A stretch of DNA of 61,615 nucleotides from Planctomycetota bacterium (GCA_038746835.1 JBCDKH010000004.1:1-61615); one strand, 5' to 3'; numbered from the stretch's first letter, positions 1-9,075 are shown. The notes: generated by a model not told the origin, from the letters alone. Numbers and translations are program-made.

Positions 1-930
1 GCCGACGCACGACTGGCCGCGGAGAAGAAAGCACTGCCGATCGGCGATGTTCGGCAAGTTCACTCGCTCTTTTCCAGCGTCGAAGACGACGCCGGCGAGA
101 TCGTGCTCTGCACCAGCCGGCGAACCATGCGGAAGGTTATCGCCGAGACCGACGGCGAGATCTGCGTCGGCGACCGCGTCCGCTTCCGTCGCACCGGCGG
201 CACCACGCGACTGACCGAGTCCGAATCCCTCGACGGCCAAAGCCATATTCTGCCCGAGGGCGTCATCGAAGCCCTGGAGCCGCGGCGGACAGTCTTGATG
301 CGGGCGGACTCCTTCGACGAGAACAAGCTCGACCCGATCGTCGCCAACGCGGATCAGTTCGTCATCGTCGTCGCCATGCACGACCCGTACCCGCGTTGGG
401 GCCTCGTCGACCGCATGCTCGTCGCCGCTCAGACCGGCGGGCTGGTGCCGATCGTCGTCGTCAACAAGGCCGACCTGCGCGATCAGGCCGACGCACCCGA
501 GGAGACCGACGCGGCTGTCGCGCACTACCGAAAGCTCGGCATCGCCTCGATCCTGACCAGCACGACGTCGAACGAGGGTCTCGACGAGATGCGGACCGCG
601 CTCGACGGCAAAACCAGCGTGCTGGCCGGCCACAGCGGCGTAGGCAAGAGCTCACTCGCGTCCGTGCTCGACCCGCGGCTCGACCTCCGCGTCGGCGAAA
701 CCAGCGAGATGCACTCCAAGGGCAAACACACCACGACCAGCGCTCGCAGCTATCCACTCAGCCTGCCGGGCGGAGGTCGCGTGATTGATACGCCGGGCAT
801 CAAGGTCTTCGCACCCGTCGGCGTTGCCCCGGAGGACGTCATCGACTTCTTCCCCGACGTCGCCGACGAGACGGCCCCCGCGTGGCGCGTCGAGAGCTAC
901 CAGCGGCTCCGGGCGAGCCTTGACGACTGA
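1..930 (+). CDS. rsgA: Ribosome small subunit-dependent GTPase A (5' end outside window)
   Basis: Circularly permuted GTPase that assists late 30S subunit maturation in the cytoplasm. The frame is open from base 1, so the N-terminus lies outside the window; an ATG at 103 falls inside the OB-fold region and is not the real start. The OB-fold part ([11 protein letters not shown]) is followed by the permuted GTPase motifs in the order G4 (NKADL, about 460-475), G1 P-loop ([10 protein letters not shown], about 634-663) and G3 (DTPG, about 787-798), the order typical of RsgA/YloQ. The region after G3 is short: [19 protein letters not shown] runs straight to the end, and the usual Cys-Cys-His-Cys zinc knuckle is absent. 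The next gene is infA, also a 30S factor, 74 bases downstream on the same strand. Confidence 0.93.
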   Translation, partial: ADARLAAEKKALPIGDVRQVHSLFSSVEDDAGEIVLCTSRRTMRKVIAETDGEICVGDRVRFRRTGGTTRLTESESLDGQSHILPEGVIEALEPRRTVLMRADSFDENKLDPIVANADQFVIVVAMHDPYPRWGLVDRMLVAAQTGGLVPIVVVNKADLRDQADAPEETDAAVAHYRKLGIASILTSTTSNEGLDEMRTALDGKTSVLAGHSGVGKSSLASVLDPRLDLRVGETSEMHSKGKHTTTSARSYPLSLPGGGRVIDTPGIKVFAPVGVAPEDVIDFFPDVADETAPAWRVESYQRLRASLDD

Positions 931-1004
931 ATCCGCTGGAGCCCGCCTACGCTCCCCGCCCCGCGACCACCGACGCGTCGCGGGTACCACCACGAACCTG
1001 CTGC

Positions 1005-1244
1005 ATGGCCCGAGACGACGATACTTTGGAGATGGAGGCGACGGTCGTTCAGGCCTTGCCCAACGCGATGTTCAAGCTCCGCCTCGACGACCCAGGCGGC
1101 GGCGGTGGCTCGCACGAGATCCTTGGCTTCGTCAGCGGCAAAATGCGCAAGCACTTCATCCGCATTCTGCCCGGCGACAAGGTCAAAGTGCAGATGTCGC
1201 CCTACGACACGACCAAGGGCCGGATCGTCTACCGGCAGCGGTAA
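1005..1244 (+). CDS. infA: Translation initiation factor IF-1
   Basis: Small S1/OB-fold protein that binds the 30S A site during initiation. The 79 residues cover the whole family profile: [20 protein letters not shown] at the start, then [20 protein letters not shown] and the end [15 protein letters not shown]. Between the second strand and HEI there is an extra loop, DDPGGGGGS, so the protein is longer than the usual 71-73 residues. ATG at 1005 is the natural start ([12 protein letters not shown]). It follows rsgA on the same strand and is followed by an inverted repeat. Function is assigned with high confidence; the glycine loop is unusual. Confidence 0.95.
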   Translation: MARDDDTLEMEATVVQALPNAMFKLRLDDPGGGGGSHEILGFVSGKMRKHFIRILPGDKVKVQMSPYDTTKGRIVYRQR

Positions 1245-1252
1245 GTGCCACG

Positions 1253-1354
1253 TCCGTCATCCTGAGCGAGCGCAGCGAGTCGAAGGACCTCGTCTGGTTC
1301 TGCATGGATGCGGAGAAGCAGGCGAGGTCCCTCGACTGCGCTCGGGATGACGGA
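1253..1354. repeat. Interspersed inverted repeat, copy 1
   Basis: Imperfect hairpin of about 100 bp in the gap between infA and the reverse-strand TatD-like gene. The outer arms are TCCGTCATCCTGAGCG and its near complement ending CGCTCGGGATGACGGA; inner arms carry GAAGGACCTCG and CGAGGTCCCTCGA. The same unit with small differences lies at 45969-46070, so this is a dispersed element rather than a one-off terminator. It could still end transcription from both sides, as both flanking genes converge here. Confidence 0.85.
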
Positions 1355-1360
1355 CCCGGC

Positions 1361-2236
1361 TCATGCGGCTCGCAGTGATTGACTGGCTGAGTTGGCCTGA
1401 TCGTCGCGCTTCTCGCGCACCTCGATCGGCTTCAGGTCGAACTTCGGGTTCTGGCCCATGAACCGTGCCGGGTTGTTGTGGAAGATCTCGGTGAGCAGCT
1501 GCTCGCTCCATCCGCGGCGACGGCACTCCAGAATGCAGGCCTGCAGCGTGAACGGGTCGGATGGGCCCCAATCGGCCGAGCTGTTGACGAGCATCCGTTC
1601 GTGGCCGTGCATCTCGATGACGTCGGCGGCGCGTTCGCCGGTCATCTTGGTCAGCGGGGAGAGCGTCATGCCGGCCCAGTACCCCTTGTCGAGCACCGGT
1701 CGAACCGTGTGTTCCTCGACGTGGTCGACCCAGACCCGCGCCGGATCAAGGCCGGCGCGGACGAAGTTGTCGAGGACTTCGAGGACCTTCGTCGTGCCGT
1801 GGAGCTTGTCGTCGAGGTGCGGCGTGTGGATCAGGACGAGCTGGTCGTGGTCGAGGGCGAGCTGGAAGTGCCATTCCAGGCTCTGGATCTCGTTCCGGGT
1901 CGACTCGTGCAGGCCGGTCTCGCCGATGCCGAGGACCGTCGGCTTCTCGAAGAAGGCCGGCATCTCGTCGAGGACGCGACGCGTCAGGCCGGGGTTCTCC
2001 GCCTCTTTCGGATTCACCGCCAGCCAGCAGTAGTGCTTGATGCCGTAGTCGGCCGCGCGGGTGGGCTCGAACTCGCTGATTTGCTTGAAGTAGTCGAGGA
2101 ACGTCTCGGGATAGTCCCGATCGAACCCGGCCCAGAACGCGGGCTCCGCGACGGCGACGACGCCGCTCATGGCCATCCGCTCATAGTCCTGGGCGGTGCG
2201 GGCGATCGCGTGGTAGTGCGGTTGGATGACGTACAT
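1361..2236 (-). CDS. TatD-like metal-dependent hydrolase
   Basis: TIM-barrel amidohydrolase-type protein of 291 residues. Visible features are the N-terminal metal-type motif HYHAIA (residues 7-12), GIGETGLHEST with the conserved Glu of TatD-like enzymes, LVLIHTPHLDD, VWVDHVEEHT and a C-terminal NSSADWGPSD with the last metal-site Asp. Related proteins include TatD nucleases and the EboB-type hydrolases; the true substrate cannot be read from sequence. The start ATG overlaps the stop of the small upstream gene by one base (TGATG), so the two are probably translationally coupled. It ends next to the inverted repeat at 1253-1354. Confidence 0.75.
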   Translation of the reverse strand: MYVIQPHYHAIARTAQDYERMAMSGVVAVAEPAFWAGFDRDYPETFLDYFKQISEFEPTRAADYGIKHYCWLAVNPKEAENPGLTRRVLDEMPAFFEKPTVLGIGETGLHESTRNEIQSLEWHFQLALDHDQLVLIHTPHLDDKLHGTTKVLEVLDNFVRAGLDPARVWVDHVEEHTVRPVLDKGYWAGMTLSPLTKMTGERAADVIEMHGHERMLVNSSADWGPSDPFTLQACILECRRRGWSEQLLTEIFHNNPARFMGQNPKFDLKPIEVREKRDDQANSASQSLRAA

Positions 2237-2475
2237 CAGGCGGCCTCCTTGGGCGTCTCGGAGTAAACGCGAGCGATCTTCTCCGCCCGACCAGGACCCT
2301 CACTCGCAAGGACTTGGAGACTGGTACGCACCCGATCCAACGCCGGATCGCCCGCCGAGCCACCGCCTCGGTCGTAGCGATCGAGGATGGCGGCGATCTC
2401 CAAAAGCTTGCACCGGACCTCGAGCGCGTACGCGTCGAGCACCTTCGCAGCCGGCATGGGACGTGGACCTTCCAT
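2236..2475 (-). CDS. Small conserved-looking protein coupled to TatD-like hydrolase
   Basis: A 79-residue soluble protein, predicted mostly helical (VLDAYALEVRCKLLEIAAIL near the N-terminus). I do not recognise the family. Its reality is supported by the one-base stop/start overlap with the hydrolase behind it and by coding-type third-position bias. No signal peptide or membrane segment is visible. The ATG at 2475 is the longest start; MPAAKVLDAYALE seven codons in is an alternative. Its role is probably tied to the neighbouring hydrolase (inference from coupling only). Confidence 0.6.
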   Translation of the reverse strand: MEGPRPMPAAKVLDAYALEVRCKLLEIAAILDRYDRGGGSAGDPALDRVRTSLQVLASEGPGRAEKIARVYSETPKEAA

Positions 2476-2525
2476 GCTGCAGTCTATCGGCCGAATCGCC
2501 TGCTCCGGCTGCTACGGCGTGCGAC

Positions 2526-4391
2526 TCACCGCTGCCAGCCCATACTCCGGGCGTGCGGCGAGTAGACCGCCGCCTTCTCGTAGGCCCGTTTGTTCGCGTC
2601 ACTGGCCTGCCAGACGAATGGCTTGTAGCTGGACGACGACGTGCTCGACGGAGACCTGTACTGCCATCCGGAGTACGACGTCGCCCTCGGTGCTGGTGCT
2701 GGCGCTGCCGCGAGGGCGTCTTCCTGCCGGTACTGCCGGTCGAGCGAAGCCCTCCGCGAGCGGAGACGCCGGAGGCTATCGGCGTTGCCCGTGCTGTTGA
2801 TCGCAAAATCCATGACTCTCAACGTCGGGCGAGGCGATCGGAGTGCGTAATCGACCAGTGTCGGACCGCCGAGTCGAAGCGCGATCTGGCCGGCGCGATT
2901 CCAATCGCCGCTGCCGGACGCAAAGCTGTACGTGGCCAGGTCCGATTGCCGAATCTGTGCCGCCCTGAGAGCAGCTTTCCTGGCTTTTTCGGCCTCAATT
3001 GCTTTCCAGGCCGACACCACCGCCTCGACGCTGCGCGTTCGCCTCGTGACGATCTCTTCGAGCGACTTGCCGGTCATCTTCGGCCTTGGCCGCTGACCGT
3101 CGTGTCCGATCGTCACGTCCAAGTCGAAGACTTCCCACTGCCAGCCGACGTTCACACACAGCAACGTCTCAAACTCCGGCCGAGCCGGGTTGCCTTGTCG
3201 GACCTTGGGAAACCGGACAAGCTCCGCCTTGAACAGACCCGTGTCCTGCACTTCCGGCTCGAAACGCACGTTGTGTAGGGCCCAAAAACCGTTGAACTCT
3301 GTCGCAAGCCCGTCGTAACCTCGTTCGAACGCTGCGTACTCGTTGCGACTGGCCAGCCAGCGGTGAACGACGCGGGTGCCGTCTGGTTCACGACGATGTC
3401 CGGCGCCGGGACCTAGCTGCGGGTTTTCACGCAAATTGATCGGCCGATACCCGATGATTCCAGCCGGCGGAGCGAAGTAGCCGCTTCTGGTCATCGGGAC
3501 CCAGAGGTCTTCTTCCTCGACCGTGCCCGGTGCCCGCATCATCGCGATGCGATGGCTGGACCGCACGTCGGGGGTGACCATGCGGCGAAGCTGAAAAGTC
3601 TCGACCGGCTCGTCCGTCGTCATCCGCAATTCGCCGTCGCGATGGATGACCTTGGTGATCTCGTTCCCCGCCTCGTCTCGTGCGGCGATGATCCAGTGCT
3701 CGCCAGCCCAGAGACCGTTGTCCCAGTCGCTGGGATCGCCGATGAGCCTCGGATGTTCGTGCTCGACGTAGCCGTCGTCGCGGGGTTCGAGGATCGTCAC
3801 GTGCATTGACCCGTCAGGCGTCTTCTGCTGCACGACGATCGTCCACTGCTCGCGTGGTGCCTGGTTCCGCTGATCATCCCGGACATCGAGCGGCGGGCGA
3901 TATCCGACCCGCATGACGCCAAAGGGCACCCACGTCAGGGTCCGCAGATTGATCGCCCAGTACTCGCCGGGCTGCTTGATCGGATGCAGCGTCAGCGGCG
4001 AGCGGAAATAGGGCATCGCGTCCGTCGGCCGCATGAGCAAGCCGTAGCCGGGGACGTGGATGATGGACTGGTAGTCGACCGGCAGCAGTTCCTCGTTCGT
4101 CTCGGCATCCACGAGCCGGTCGAACGTGCCGTTGACGTAGAAGCGGTTGTACTTCGCAACGCCGGCGTACTTGTCCTGATCGGGAGCTGTGGGCGGCGGT
4201 GTGCGGACGATCCGCTGCCGCACGATCACAACGCGTCGACCGTCGACGGTGACTTCCTCGCGCTCGGCCTGATTGAGCGGCTCGAGGCGATTGCGCCAAT
4301 CCATCGCGTCGCGATGCGCCTGCTCCGGCGACACCGGCGTCGCACAGCCCGCCAGCAGAACCACTAAGACGGTGCAAAACAGTGACCGCAT
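2526..4391 (-). CDS. Large putative lipoprotein of unknown function
   Basis: A 621-residue protein starting MRSLFCTVLVVLLAGCATP: a lipoprotein signal peptide with lipobox LAGC, so it is probably anchored to a membrane on the periplasmic side. An in-frame upstream ATG at 4412 would put seven residues ahead of this signal, so the start at 4391 is preferred. The body is rich in Trp, Tyr and Arg without a domain I can name. The last 100 residues are low-complexity (Ala/Pro and a Ser run, SPSSTSSSSYKPF) and end in a helical segment. It sits between yidD and the TatD-like pair on the same strand, with no clear functional link. Confidence 0.75.
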   Translation of the reverse strand: MRSLFCTVLVVLLAGCATPVSPEQAHRDAMDWRNRLEPLNQAEREEVTVDGRRVVIVRQRIVRTPPPTAPDQDKYAGVAKYNRFYVNGTFDRLVDAETNEELLPVDYQSIIHVPGYGLLMRPTDAMPYFRSPLTLHPIKQPGEYWAINLRTLTWVPFGVMRVGYRPPLDVRDDQRNQAPREQWTIVVQQKTPDGSMHVTILEPRDDGYVEHEHPRLIGDPSDWDNGLWAGEHWIIAARDEAGNEITKVIHRDGELRMTTDEPVETFQLRRMVTPDVRSSHRIAMMRAPGTVEEEDLWVPMTRSGYFAPPAGIIGYRPINLRENPQLGPGAGHRREPDGTRVVHRWLASRNEYAAFERGYDGLATEFNGFWALHNVRFEPEVQDTGLFKAELVRFPKVRQGNPARPEFETLLCVNVGWQWEVFDLDVTIGHDGQRPRPKMTGKSLEEIVTRRTRSVEAVVSAWKAIEAEKARKAALRAAQIRQSDLATYSFASGSGDWNRAGQIALRLGGPTLVDYALRSPRPTLRVMDFAINSTGNADSLRRLRSRRASLDRQYRQEDALAAAPAPAPRATSYSGWQYRSPSSTSSSSYKPFVWQASDANKRAYEKAAVYSPHARSMGWQR

Positions 4392-4427
4392 AGCCCCAAG
4401 ATCGACCATCAACGCCGGCAGATCAAG

Positions 4428-4646
4428 CTACGGCGGGTCGTACCCGGATCCGCCCCACGGGTGACACCGGGCGATTCGCTTCAGGCCAAGCCACCCGCCA
4501 CGCCACGGGCCGTGCTTGTCGATCGCTTCCAGCATGTACTCGCTGCATGTTGGGTGGAAGCGACACTGGCCGCCGAGCAGCGGACGAAGCGTCGCCCGGT
4601 AAAGGTGGACCAAGCCCCTCAGCAGACTCGCGGCAAGGCGACGCAT
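4428..4646 (-). CDS. yidD: Membrane protein insertion efficiency factor YidD
   Basis: A 72-residue YidD-family protein linked in other bacteria to YidC-dependent membrane insertion. The family signature is complete: an amphipathic N-terminal helix ([18 protein letters not shown]), then [19 protein letters not shown] and [17 protein letters not shown], ending GYDPP. The three Cys of the signature are present. In many genomes yidD lies between rnpA and yidC; neither is present here, so it is displaced. Its start lies only 17 bases from the divergent sulfatase start at 4664, which leaves no room for two normal promoters between them. Confidence 0.95.
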   Translation of the reverse strand: MRRLAASLLRGLVHLYRATLRPLLGGQCRFHPTCSEYMLEAIDKHGPWRGGWLGLKRIARCHPWGGSGYDPP

Positions 4647-4663
4647 CCCGATAATCTATTCGC

Positions 4664-6136
4664 GTGGCTCGGCCGAACATCATCGTGATCCTCTGCGACG
4701 ACCTCGGCTGGGCCGACCTGTCGTGCTACGGCAGCACGTTCCACGAGACGCCACGTCTCGACCAGATGGCGGCCGAGGGCATGCGATGCACCGACGCGTA
4801 CGCGGCCTCTCCAGTCTGCAGCCCGACGCGGGCGAGCCTGCTTTCCGGGCAGTACCCGGCGCGCGTCGGGATCACCAACTACATCCCAGGCAACGCCGCC
4901 GGACGCGTCCTCGGTCCGGCGTTTCGACACGATCTGCCACACGATCTGCCGACACTGCCCAGCCTCCTCCGCGACGCCGGCTATCGCACGCTGCACGTCG
5001 GCAAGTGGCACCTCGGCGAGGCCGACAAGGGTCACGCACCGACCGACCACGGCTTCGACGTCAACGTCGGCGGCTGCGCCTGGGGACACCCACGCAAGGG
5101 CTTTTTCTCGCCATACGAGCTTCCCGCCGAGGCCAACCTGCCCGACGGCCCAGACGGCGAGTACCTGACCGATCGCATCACCGACGAAGCCATCAACCTC
5201 GTTCGCGACGCGGCAGGGCGTGACGAGCCCTTCTTCTTGCACCTGGCCCACTACGCGGTGCACACGCCCATCCAGGCACCGGCCGACCTCGTCGAAAAGT
5301 ACGAGCAGAAAGCTCGCGACCTCGGCCTCGACACGCGAGACCCCTTCGAACCCGGCGAGCCGCATCCGTGTCTGCACAAGCTCGACCAGCCCGTCATGCG
5401 CCGCCTGTTCCAAAGCGACCCGACGTACGCGGCCATGGTCGAAAACCTCGACACCAACGTCGGCCGACTGCTGGACGCCCTGGTCGACCTCGGCATCGAC
5501 GACGGCACGCTCGTCCTCTTCACCAGCGACAACGGCGGGCTCGCGACCAGCGAAGGCAGCCCGACGTGCAACGCACCGCTGTCCGAAGGCAAAGGCTGGT
5601 CCAGCGAAGGTGGCCTCCGCGAACCGTTCATCGCCCGCTGGCCGGCGAGGATCGCATCCGGTCAGACGTCCGACGCGACGCTGACGACGCCCGACCTGCT
5701 TCCGACCTTTCTCGCCGCCGCCGACGTTGAAGTTCCCGACGAGGTCGTGCTCGACGGCGAGAGCTGTTTGTCTCTGCTGACCTCCGGAGCGCAGTCGTCG
5801 CTCGACGATCGCCCGATCTACTTCCACTACCCGCACTACAGCAACCAGGGCGGCGGGCCCGCCTCAGCCGTCCGTCGCGGCCGATGGAAGCTCGTCGAGC
5901 ACCTCGACAACCACACCGGCTACGAGCTGTACGACCTCGAGGCCGACATCGGCGAGACCACCAACCTCGCCGAACGCGAGCCGGAACGCGTCGCCGAGCT
6001 GCAAGCACTGATCGACACCTGGCGAGACGAAGTCGACGCCGCGATGCCAACGCCGAACCCGCACTACGACGCCATCCTCCAAGGCCGAGCGCGTGCGAAC
6101 GGCTCCGGCAAGATCACCTTCGTCGATGACGACTGA
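4664..6136 (+). CDS. Type I sulfatase (arylsulfatase family)
   Basis: A 490-residue alkaline-phosphatase-fold sulfatase. N-terminal metal site PNIIVILCDDLGWADLS; catalytic signature CSPTRASLLSG at residues 52-62, where Cys52 would be converted to formylglycine; GKWHLG (second signature) near residue 110; and TSDNGG around residue 288 for the metal site. No signal peptide is visible with the GTG start at 4664, although planctomycete sulfatases are often exported; an upstream start is blocked by the divergent yidD. The substrate is probably a sulfated polysaccharide (inference from family and phylum). It overlaps the following membrane protein gene by 11 bases. Confidence 0.92.
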   Translation: MARPNIIVILCDDLGWADLSCYGSTFHETPRLDQMAAEGMRCTDAYAASPVCSPTRASLLSGQYPARVGITNYIPGNAAGRVLGPAFRHDLPHDLPTLPSLLRDAGYRTLHVGKWHLGEADKGHAPTDHGFDVNVGGCAWGHPRKGFFSPYELPAEANLPDGPDGEYLTDRITDEAINLVRDAAGRDEPFFLHLAHYAVHTPIQAPADLVEKYEQKARDLGLDTRDPFEPGEPHPCLHKLDQPVMRRLFQSDPTYAAMVENLDTNVGRLLDALVDLGIDDGTLVLFTSDNGGLATSEGSPTCNAPLSEGKGWSSEGGLREPFIARWPARIASGQTSDATLTTPDLLPTFLAAADVEVPDEVVLDGESCLSLLTSGAQSSLDDRPIYFHYPHYSNQGGGPASAVRRGRWKLVEHLDNHTGYELYDLEADIGETTNLAEREPERVAELQALIDTWRDEVDAAMPTPNPHYDAILQGRARANGSGKITFVDDD

Positions 6137-7139
6137 ACCGCCACCCAAGCCCACGCTCGACTACGCCGCCGACACCGGCCGGCGGATTCGTTTTCGTCGC
6201 TGGATCGTGCGTGGCATTCTGGTGCTGCTGATCGCCGGCGGAGCTTGGTTGGCGGTCGCGATTCAGCGGGAGTTTCAGCGCGTCGAGAATGAAGAGGCGG
6301 TCGCAGTTTGGGAAGGCAACGCGCGTGCGCTCGAACCGGACTACACCTACTTCCACGAAGATCCACGCCACTTCCACCAGCGATACCGGAGTCTCGCCTG
6401 GGCGGCGGACAACCTCGAAGCCGGGCTGCTCGACGAACGGCGAGAGGTGCGTCTTGCGACCGAGAGGTACCTGATCAAGCTGTTCGAGCTTTATCCGCTC
6501 GAGCCCGGCGTCGAACGCCCCGAGCCGCCGCTGTTCGAGCCCGAGACGCGAGAGATGCTCTGGCGGATCCTGATCGATGAGCAGATTCCCGAGGCGGGGT
6601 TTCCGCTGGTTGTCGATGCGAAACCGATCGACATGCAGCGTGCGATCGACGTGTGGCCGTCGCTTAATCCGGAGATTCAAAACACCGTTCTCTTGATCCT
6701 TCTCGTGTGCGGACCCGAGACGCCCGGCGCTGGCGACCTGATCCTCGCGGCCGCTGGTTCACCCAAGATCATCTTCCTGCCCCCAACGTACGACGCAGTC
6801 TGCTGGTACTGGTTTGACGACGACCGCTATCGGGAACGCCGCGAGGCGTTGGCACTCGACCACTGGCCGGAACGTCCCGACATCAACGCGCTCTTCGATC
6901 CCGCCGAAGCCGTCCGCGTCATCGGCCATGAGACCGACGCAGACGGTCGGCCCACCACCGCCGCCGTCTCGGCTCTGGCTCGCTTCGGTCCGATGGCTCC
7001 AGACGAAGCCGCACCGCTCTTGCCACTGCTCCGTGATGCTGCCGAGGAGACCGCGGACGAGCACCCCGACTATGCAGCCGCCGCCGAGAATGCAGCCGAT
7101 CGAATCGAGGCATCGATGGCCGACGCTCCTCAGCCGTAG
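6126..7139 (+). CDS. Membrane-anchored protein of unknown function
   Basis: A 337-residue protein with a short cytoplasmic N-terminus, one membrane segment (GILVLLIAGGAWLAVAI, about residues 30-46) and a long soluble part rich in acidic and aromatic residues. The C-terminal third (AAVSALARFGPMAPDEAAPL) resembles helical HEAT-type repeats, but this is weak. ATG at 6126 (MTTEPPPKPTL) overlaps the sulfatase stop and is preferred over an in-frame start at 6093. Overlap suggests co-transcription with the sulfatase. Its 3' end overlaps the end of the convergent hisI by 10 bases. Confidence 0.75.
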   Translation: MTTEPPPKPTLDYAADTGRRIRFRRWIVRGILVLLIAGGAWLAVAIQREFQRVENEEAVAVWEGNARALEPDYTYFHEDPRHFHQRYRSLAWAADNLEAGLLDERREVRLATERYLIKLFELYPLEPGVERPEPPLFEPETREMLWRILIDEQIPEAGFPLVVDAKPIDMQRAIDVWPSLNPEIQNTVLLILLVCGPETPGAGDLILAAAGSPKIIFLPPTYDAVCWYWFDDDRYRERREALALDHWPERPDINALFDPAEAVRVIGHETDADGRPTTAAVSALARFGPMAPDEAAPLLPLLRDAAEETADEHPDYAAAAENAADRIEASMADAPQP

Positions 7140-7552
7140 ACCGCGTTCGGATCGAAGGCCTTCTCGTTCTCGACGAACTCCAACGTGCCATCCGGCCGAA
7201 CCGCGCGGTAGAAGCACGAGGCGTAGCCCGTGTGACACGCGGCCTGCGGTGTCTTCTTCGGATCGCCGACGACTACCTCCGCCACGAGACAGTCCTGATC
7301 GCAGTCGACACGCAGACGCTTGAGATGCTGCGTCATGCCGCTGCTCTCGCCTTTCTTCCAAAGCTTGCCACGGCTGCGTGACCAGTACGTGACGTGGCCG
7401 CTCCTGAGCGTCTCATCGAGCGACTCCTGGTTCATGAAGGCGACCATGAGCACGTCCTTCGACTCGGCATGCACCGTCACACACGGCAGCAGGCCGTGGT
7501 CATCGAACTTGGGGGCGAATTCAGTGCCGAGCTCGCGAGCGTGCTTGTCCAC
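7130..7552 (-). CDS. hisI: Phosphoribosyl-AMP cyclohydrolase
   Basis: Third step of histidine biosynthesis, opening the purine ring of phosphoribosyl-AMP. The family core is complete: VLMVAFMNQESLDETL, YWSRSRGKLWKKGESSG, then DCDQDCL (metal-binding Asp residues) and AACHTGYASCFYR with the zinc-type Cys residues. No HisE (pyrophosphohydrolase) domain follows, so this is the stand-alone HisI form. The reading frame extends to 7639, but that part would overlap the cysS start; GTG at 7552 (VDKHARELGTEFAPKFDD) gives 140 residues and fits the family. No other his gene is in the window. Confidence 0.92.
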   Translation of the reverse strand: MDKHARELGTEFAPKFDDHGLLPCVTVHAESKDVLMVAFMNQESLDETLRSGHVTYWSRSRGKLWKKGESSGMTQHLKRLRVDCDQDCLVAEVVVGDPKKTPQAACHTGYASCFYRAVRPDGTLEFVENEKAFDPNAVYG

Positions 7553-7572
7553 GAAGCACGCTACGGTCCGAC

Positions 7573-9075
7573 ATGGCCGACCTGCCGCAGATGCGGTTCT
7601 ACAACACGCTGTCGCACCAGGAAGAAGCGTACGAGCCACTGACGCCGCCGGTCGTGCGGATGTACACGTGCGGGCCGACGGTCTACGACTTCGCGCACAT
7701 TGGCAACTTCCGCTCGTTCCTCTTCGCCGACGTGTTGCGTCGCACGCTGGAGCTGGTCGGGCTCGACGTCCGACACGTGATGAACATCACCGACGTCGGC
7801 CACATGACCGAGGACGATCTGGCTGACGGCGGCGGCGAGGACAAGATGCAGGCGGCCGCCAAAAAGCTGGTCGAGGCCAAGAAGCAGGGCCAAGCCCACG
7901 CCGCCGCCATCGACGATCCGAACAACCCGTACCAGATCGCTGACTTCTACACGAAGGCCTTCCTCGAAGACGGCAAGAAGCTCGGCCTGAAGGTCGCCAG
8001 TGAGTTTGACCAGGGCCGAATGCCCAAGGCCACCGACAACATCGACGAGATGCTCGCCATGATCGGCAAGCTCGTTGAGAAAGGGCACGCGTACAAGGGT
8101 GAAGACGGGGCCGTCTACTTCGGCGTCGAGACCTTCGACGGCTACGGCAAACTCAGCGGCAACTCCGTCGAGCAACTCCGCGGCGGGGCGGGCGGACGCG
8201 TCGGCACCGAAGCCACCGCCGCAAAGCGTCACCCAGCCGACTTCCTGCTGTGGAAGCCCGATGCGACGCACCTGATGAAGTGGCCCAGCGACTTCGGCGA
8301 GGGCTATCCGGGCTGGCACATCGAGTGCTCGGCCATGGCACGCCGGCACCTCGACGCCGATGTCATCGATTTCCACACCGGCGGCGAGGACAACATCTTC
8401 CCGCATCACGAGTGCGAGATCGCACAGAGCTGCTGCGCGACCGGACAAGACAGCTTCGCCAGGTTCTGGCTGCACGGGCGACACCTGCGCGTCGAGGGCG
8501 AGAAGATGTCCAAGAGCAAGGGCAACTTCTTCACCGTCCGCGACGTGCTCGACGGCAGGGCGACCGGAAACGAGGTCGCCCCCGAAGTGCTGCGGTACGA
8601 ACTCATTCGCAGCCACTATCGCGGCACCGCCAACTTCACCGCCAGCGGCTTGCGAGACAGCGGCAGCGCCGTCGCCAAGCTGCAGAAGCTCCACGCCGAT
8701 GCCGCGAGCAAGTCCGACGCGGCCGACGTCTCGCTCGACGTCGGCCCGCTCCCGCGATTCGTGAAGGCCCTGTGCGACGACCTCAACGTCTCCGCCGCCG
8801 TCGCCGCAGTTTTCGAGTGGTCCGCCGACCCAGGCGACGACGCTGCGACCACCCGCGGCATCCTCGACAAGGTCGACAGCGTCCTCGGCTTCCTGCCCGA
8901 CGCCGCAACGCCAGTCGCGGATTCGGACGCCGCCAACCTCGCGTCTAAAATCGACGCCGCCCGCGCCGCCAAGGATTTCGCCACCGCCGACGCCATCCGC
9001 GCCGACCTGCTCGCCCAGGGCTACAAGGTCCTGACAACCAAAGCCGGCACGACGGTCGAAAAGCTCCTGGCGTAG
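7573..9075 (+). CDS. cysS: Cysteine--tRNA ligase
   Basis: Class I aminoacyl-tRNA synthetase of 500 residues that charges tRNA-Cys. The start YTCGPTVYDFAHIGN carries the zinc-binding Cys and the HIGH-type motif HIGN; GYPGWHIECSAM, GGEDNIFPHHECE and WLHGRHLRVEGEKMSKSKGN (KMSKS) follow. The C-terminal part (SKIDAARAAKDFATADAIR) is the usual helical DALR region. ATG at 7573 is used; MRFYNTLSHQE six codons later is an equally good start. It diverges from hisI with about 20 bases between starts. Confidence 0.97.
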   Translation: MADLPQMRFYNTLSHQEEAYEPLTPPVVRMYTCGPTVYDFAHIGNFRSFLFADVLRRTLELVGLDVRHVMNITDVGHMTEDDLADGGGEDKMQAAAKKLVEAKKQGQAHAAAIDDPNNPYQIADFYTKAFLEDGKKLGLKVASEFDQGRMPKATDNIDEMLAMIGKLVEKGHAYKGEDGAVYFGVETFDGYGKLSGNSVEQLRGGAGGRVGTEATAAKRHPADFLLWKPDATHLMKWPSDFGEGYPGWHIECSAMARRHLDADVIDFHTGGEDNIFPHHECEIAQSCCATGQDSFARFWLHGRHLRVEGEKMSKSKGNFFTVRDVLDGRATGNEVAPEVLRYELIRSHYRGTANFTASGLRDSGSAVAKLQKLHADAASKSDAADVSLDVGPLPRFVKALCDDLNVSAAVAAVFEWSADPGDDAATTRGILDKVDSVLGFLPDAATPVADSDAANLASKIDAARAAKDFATADAIRADLLAQGYKVLTTKAGTTVEKLLA

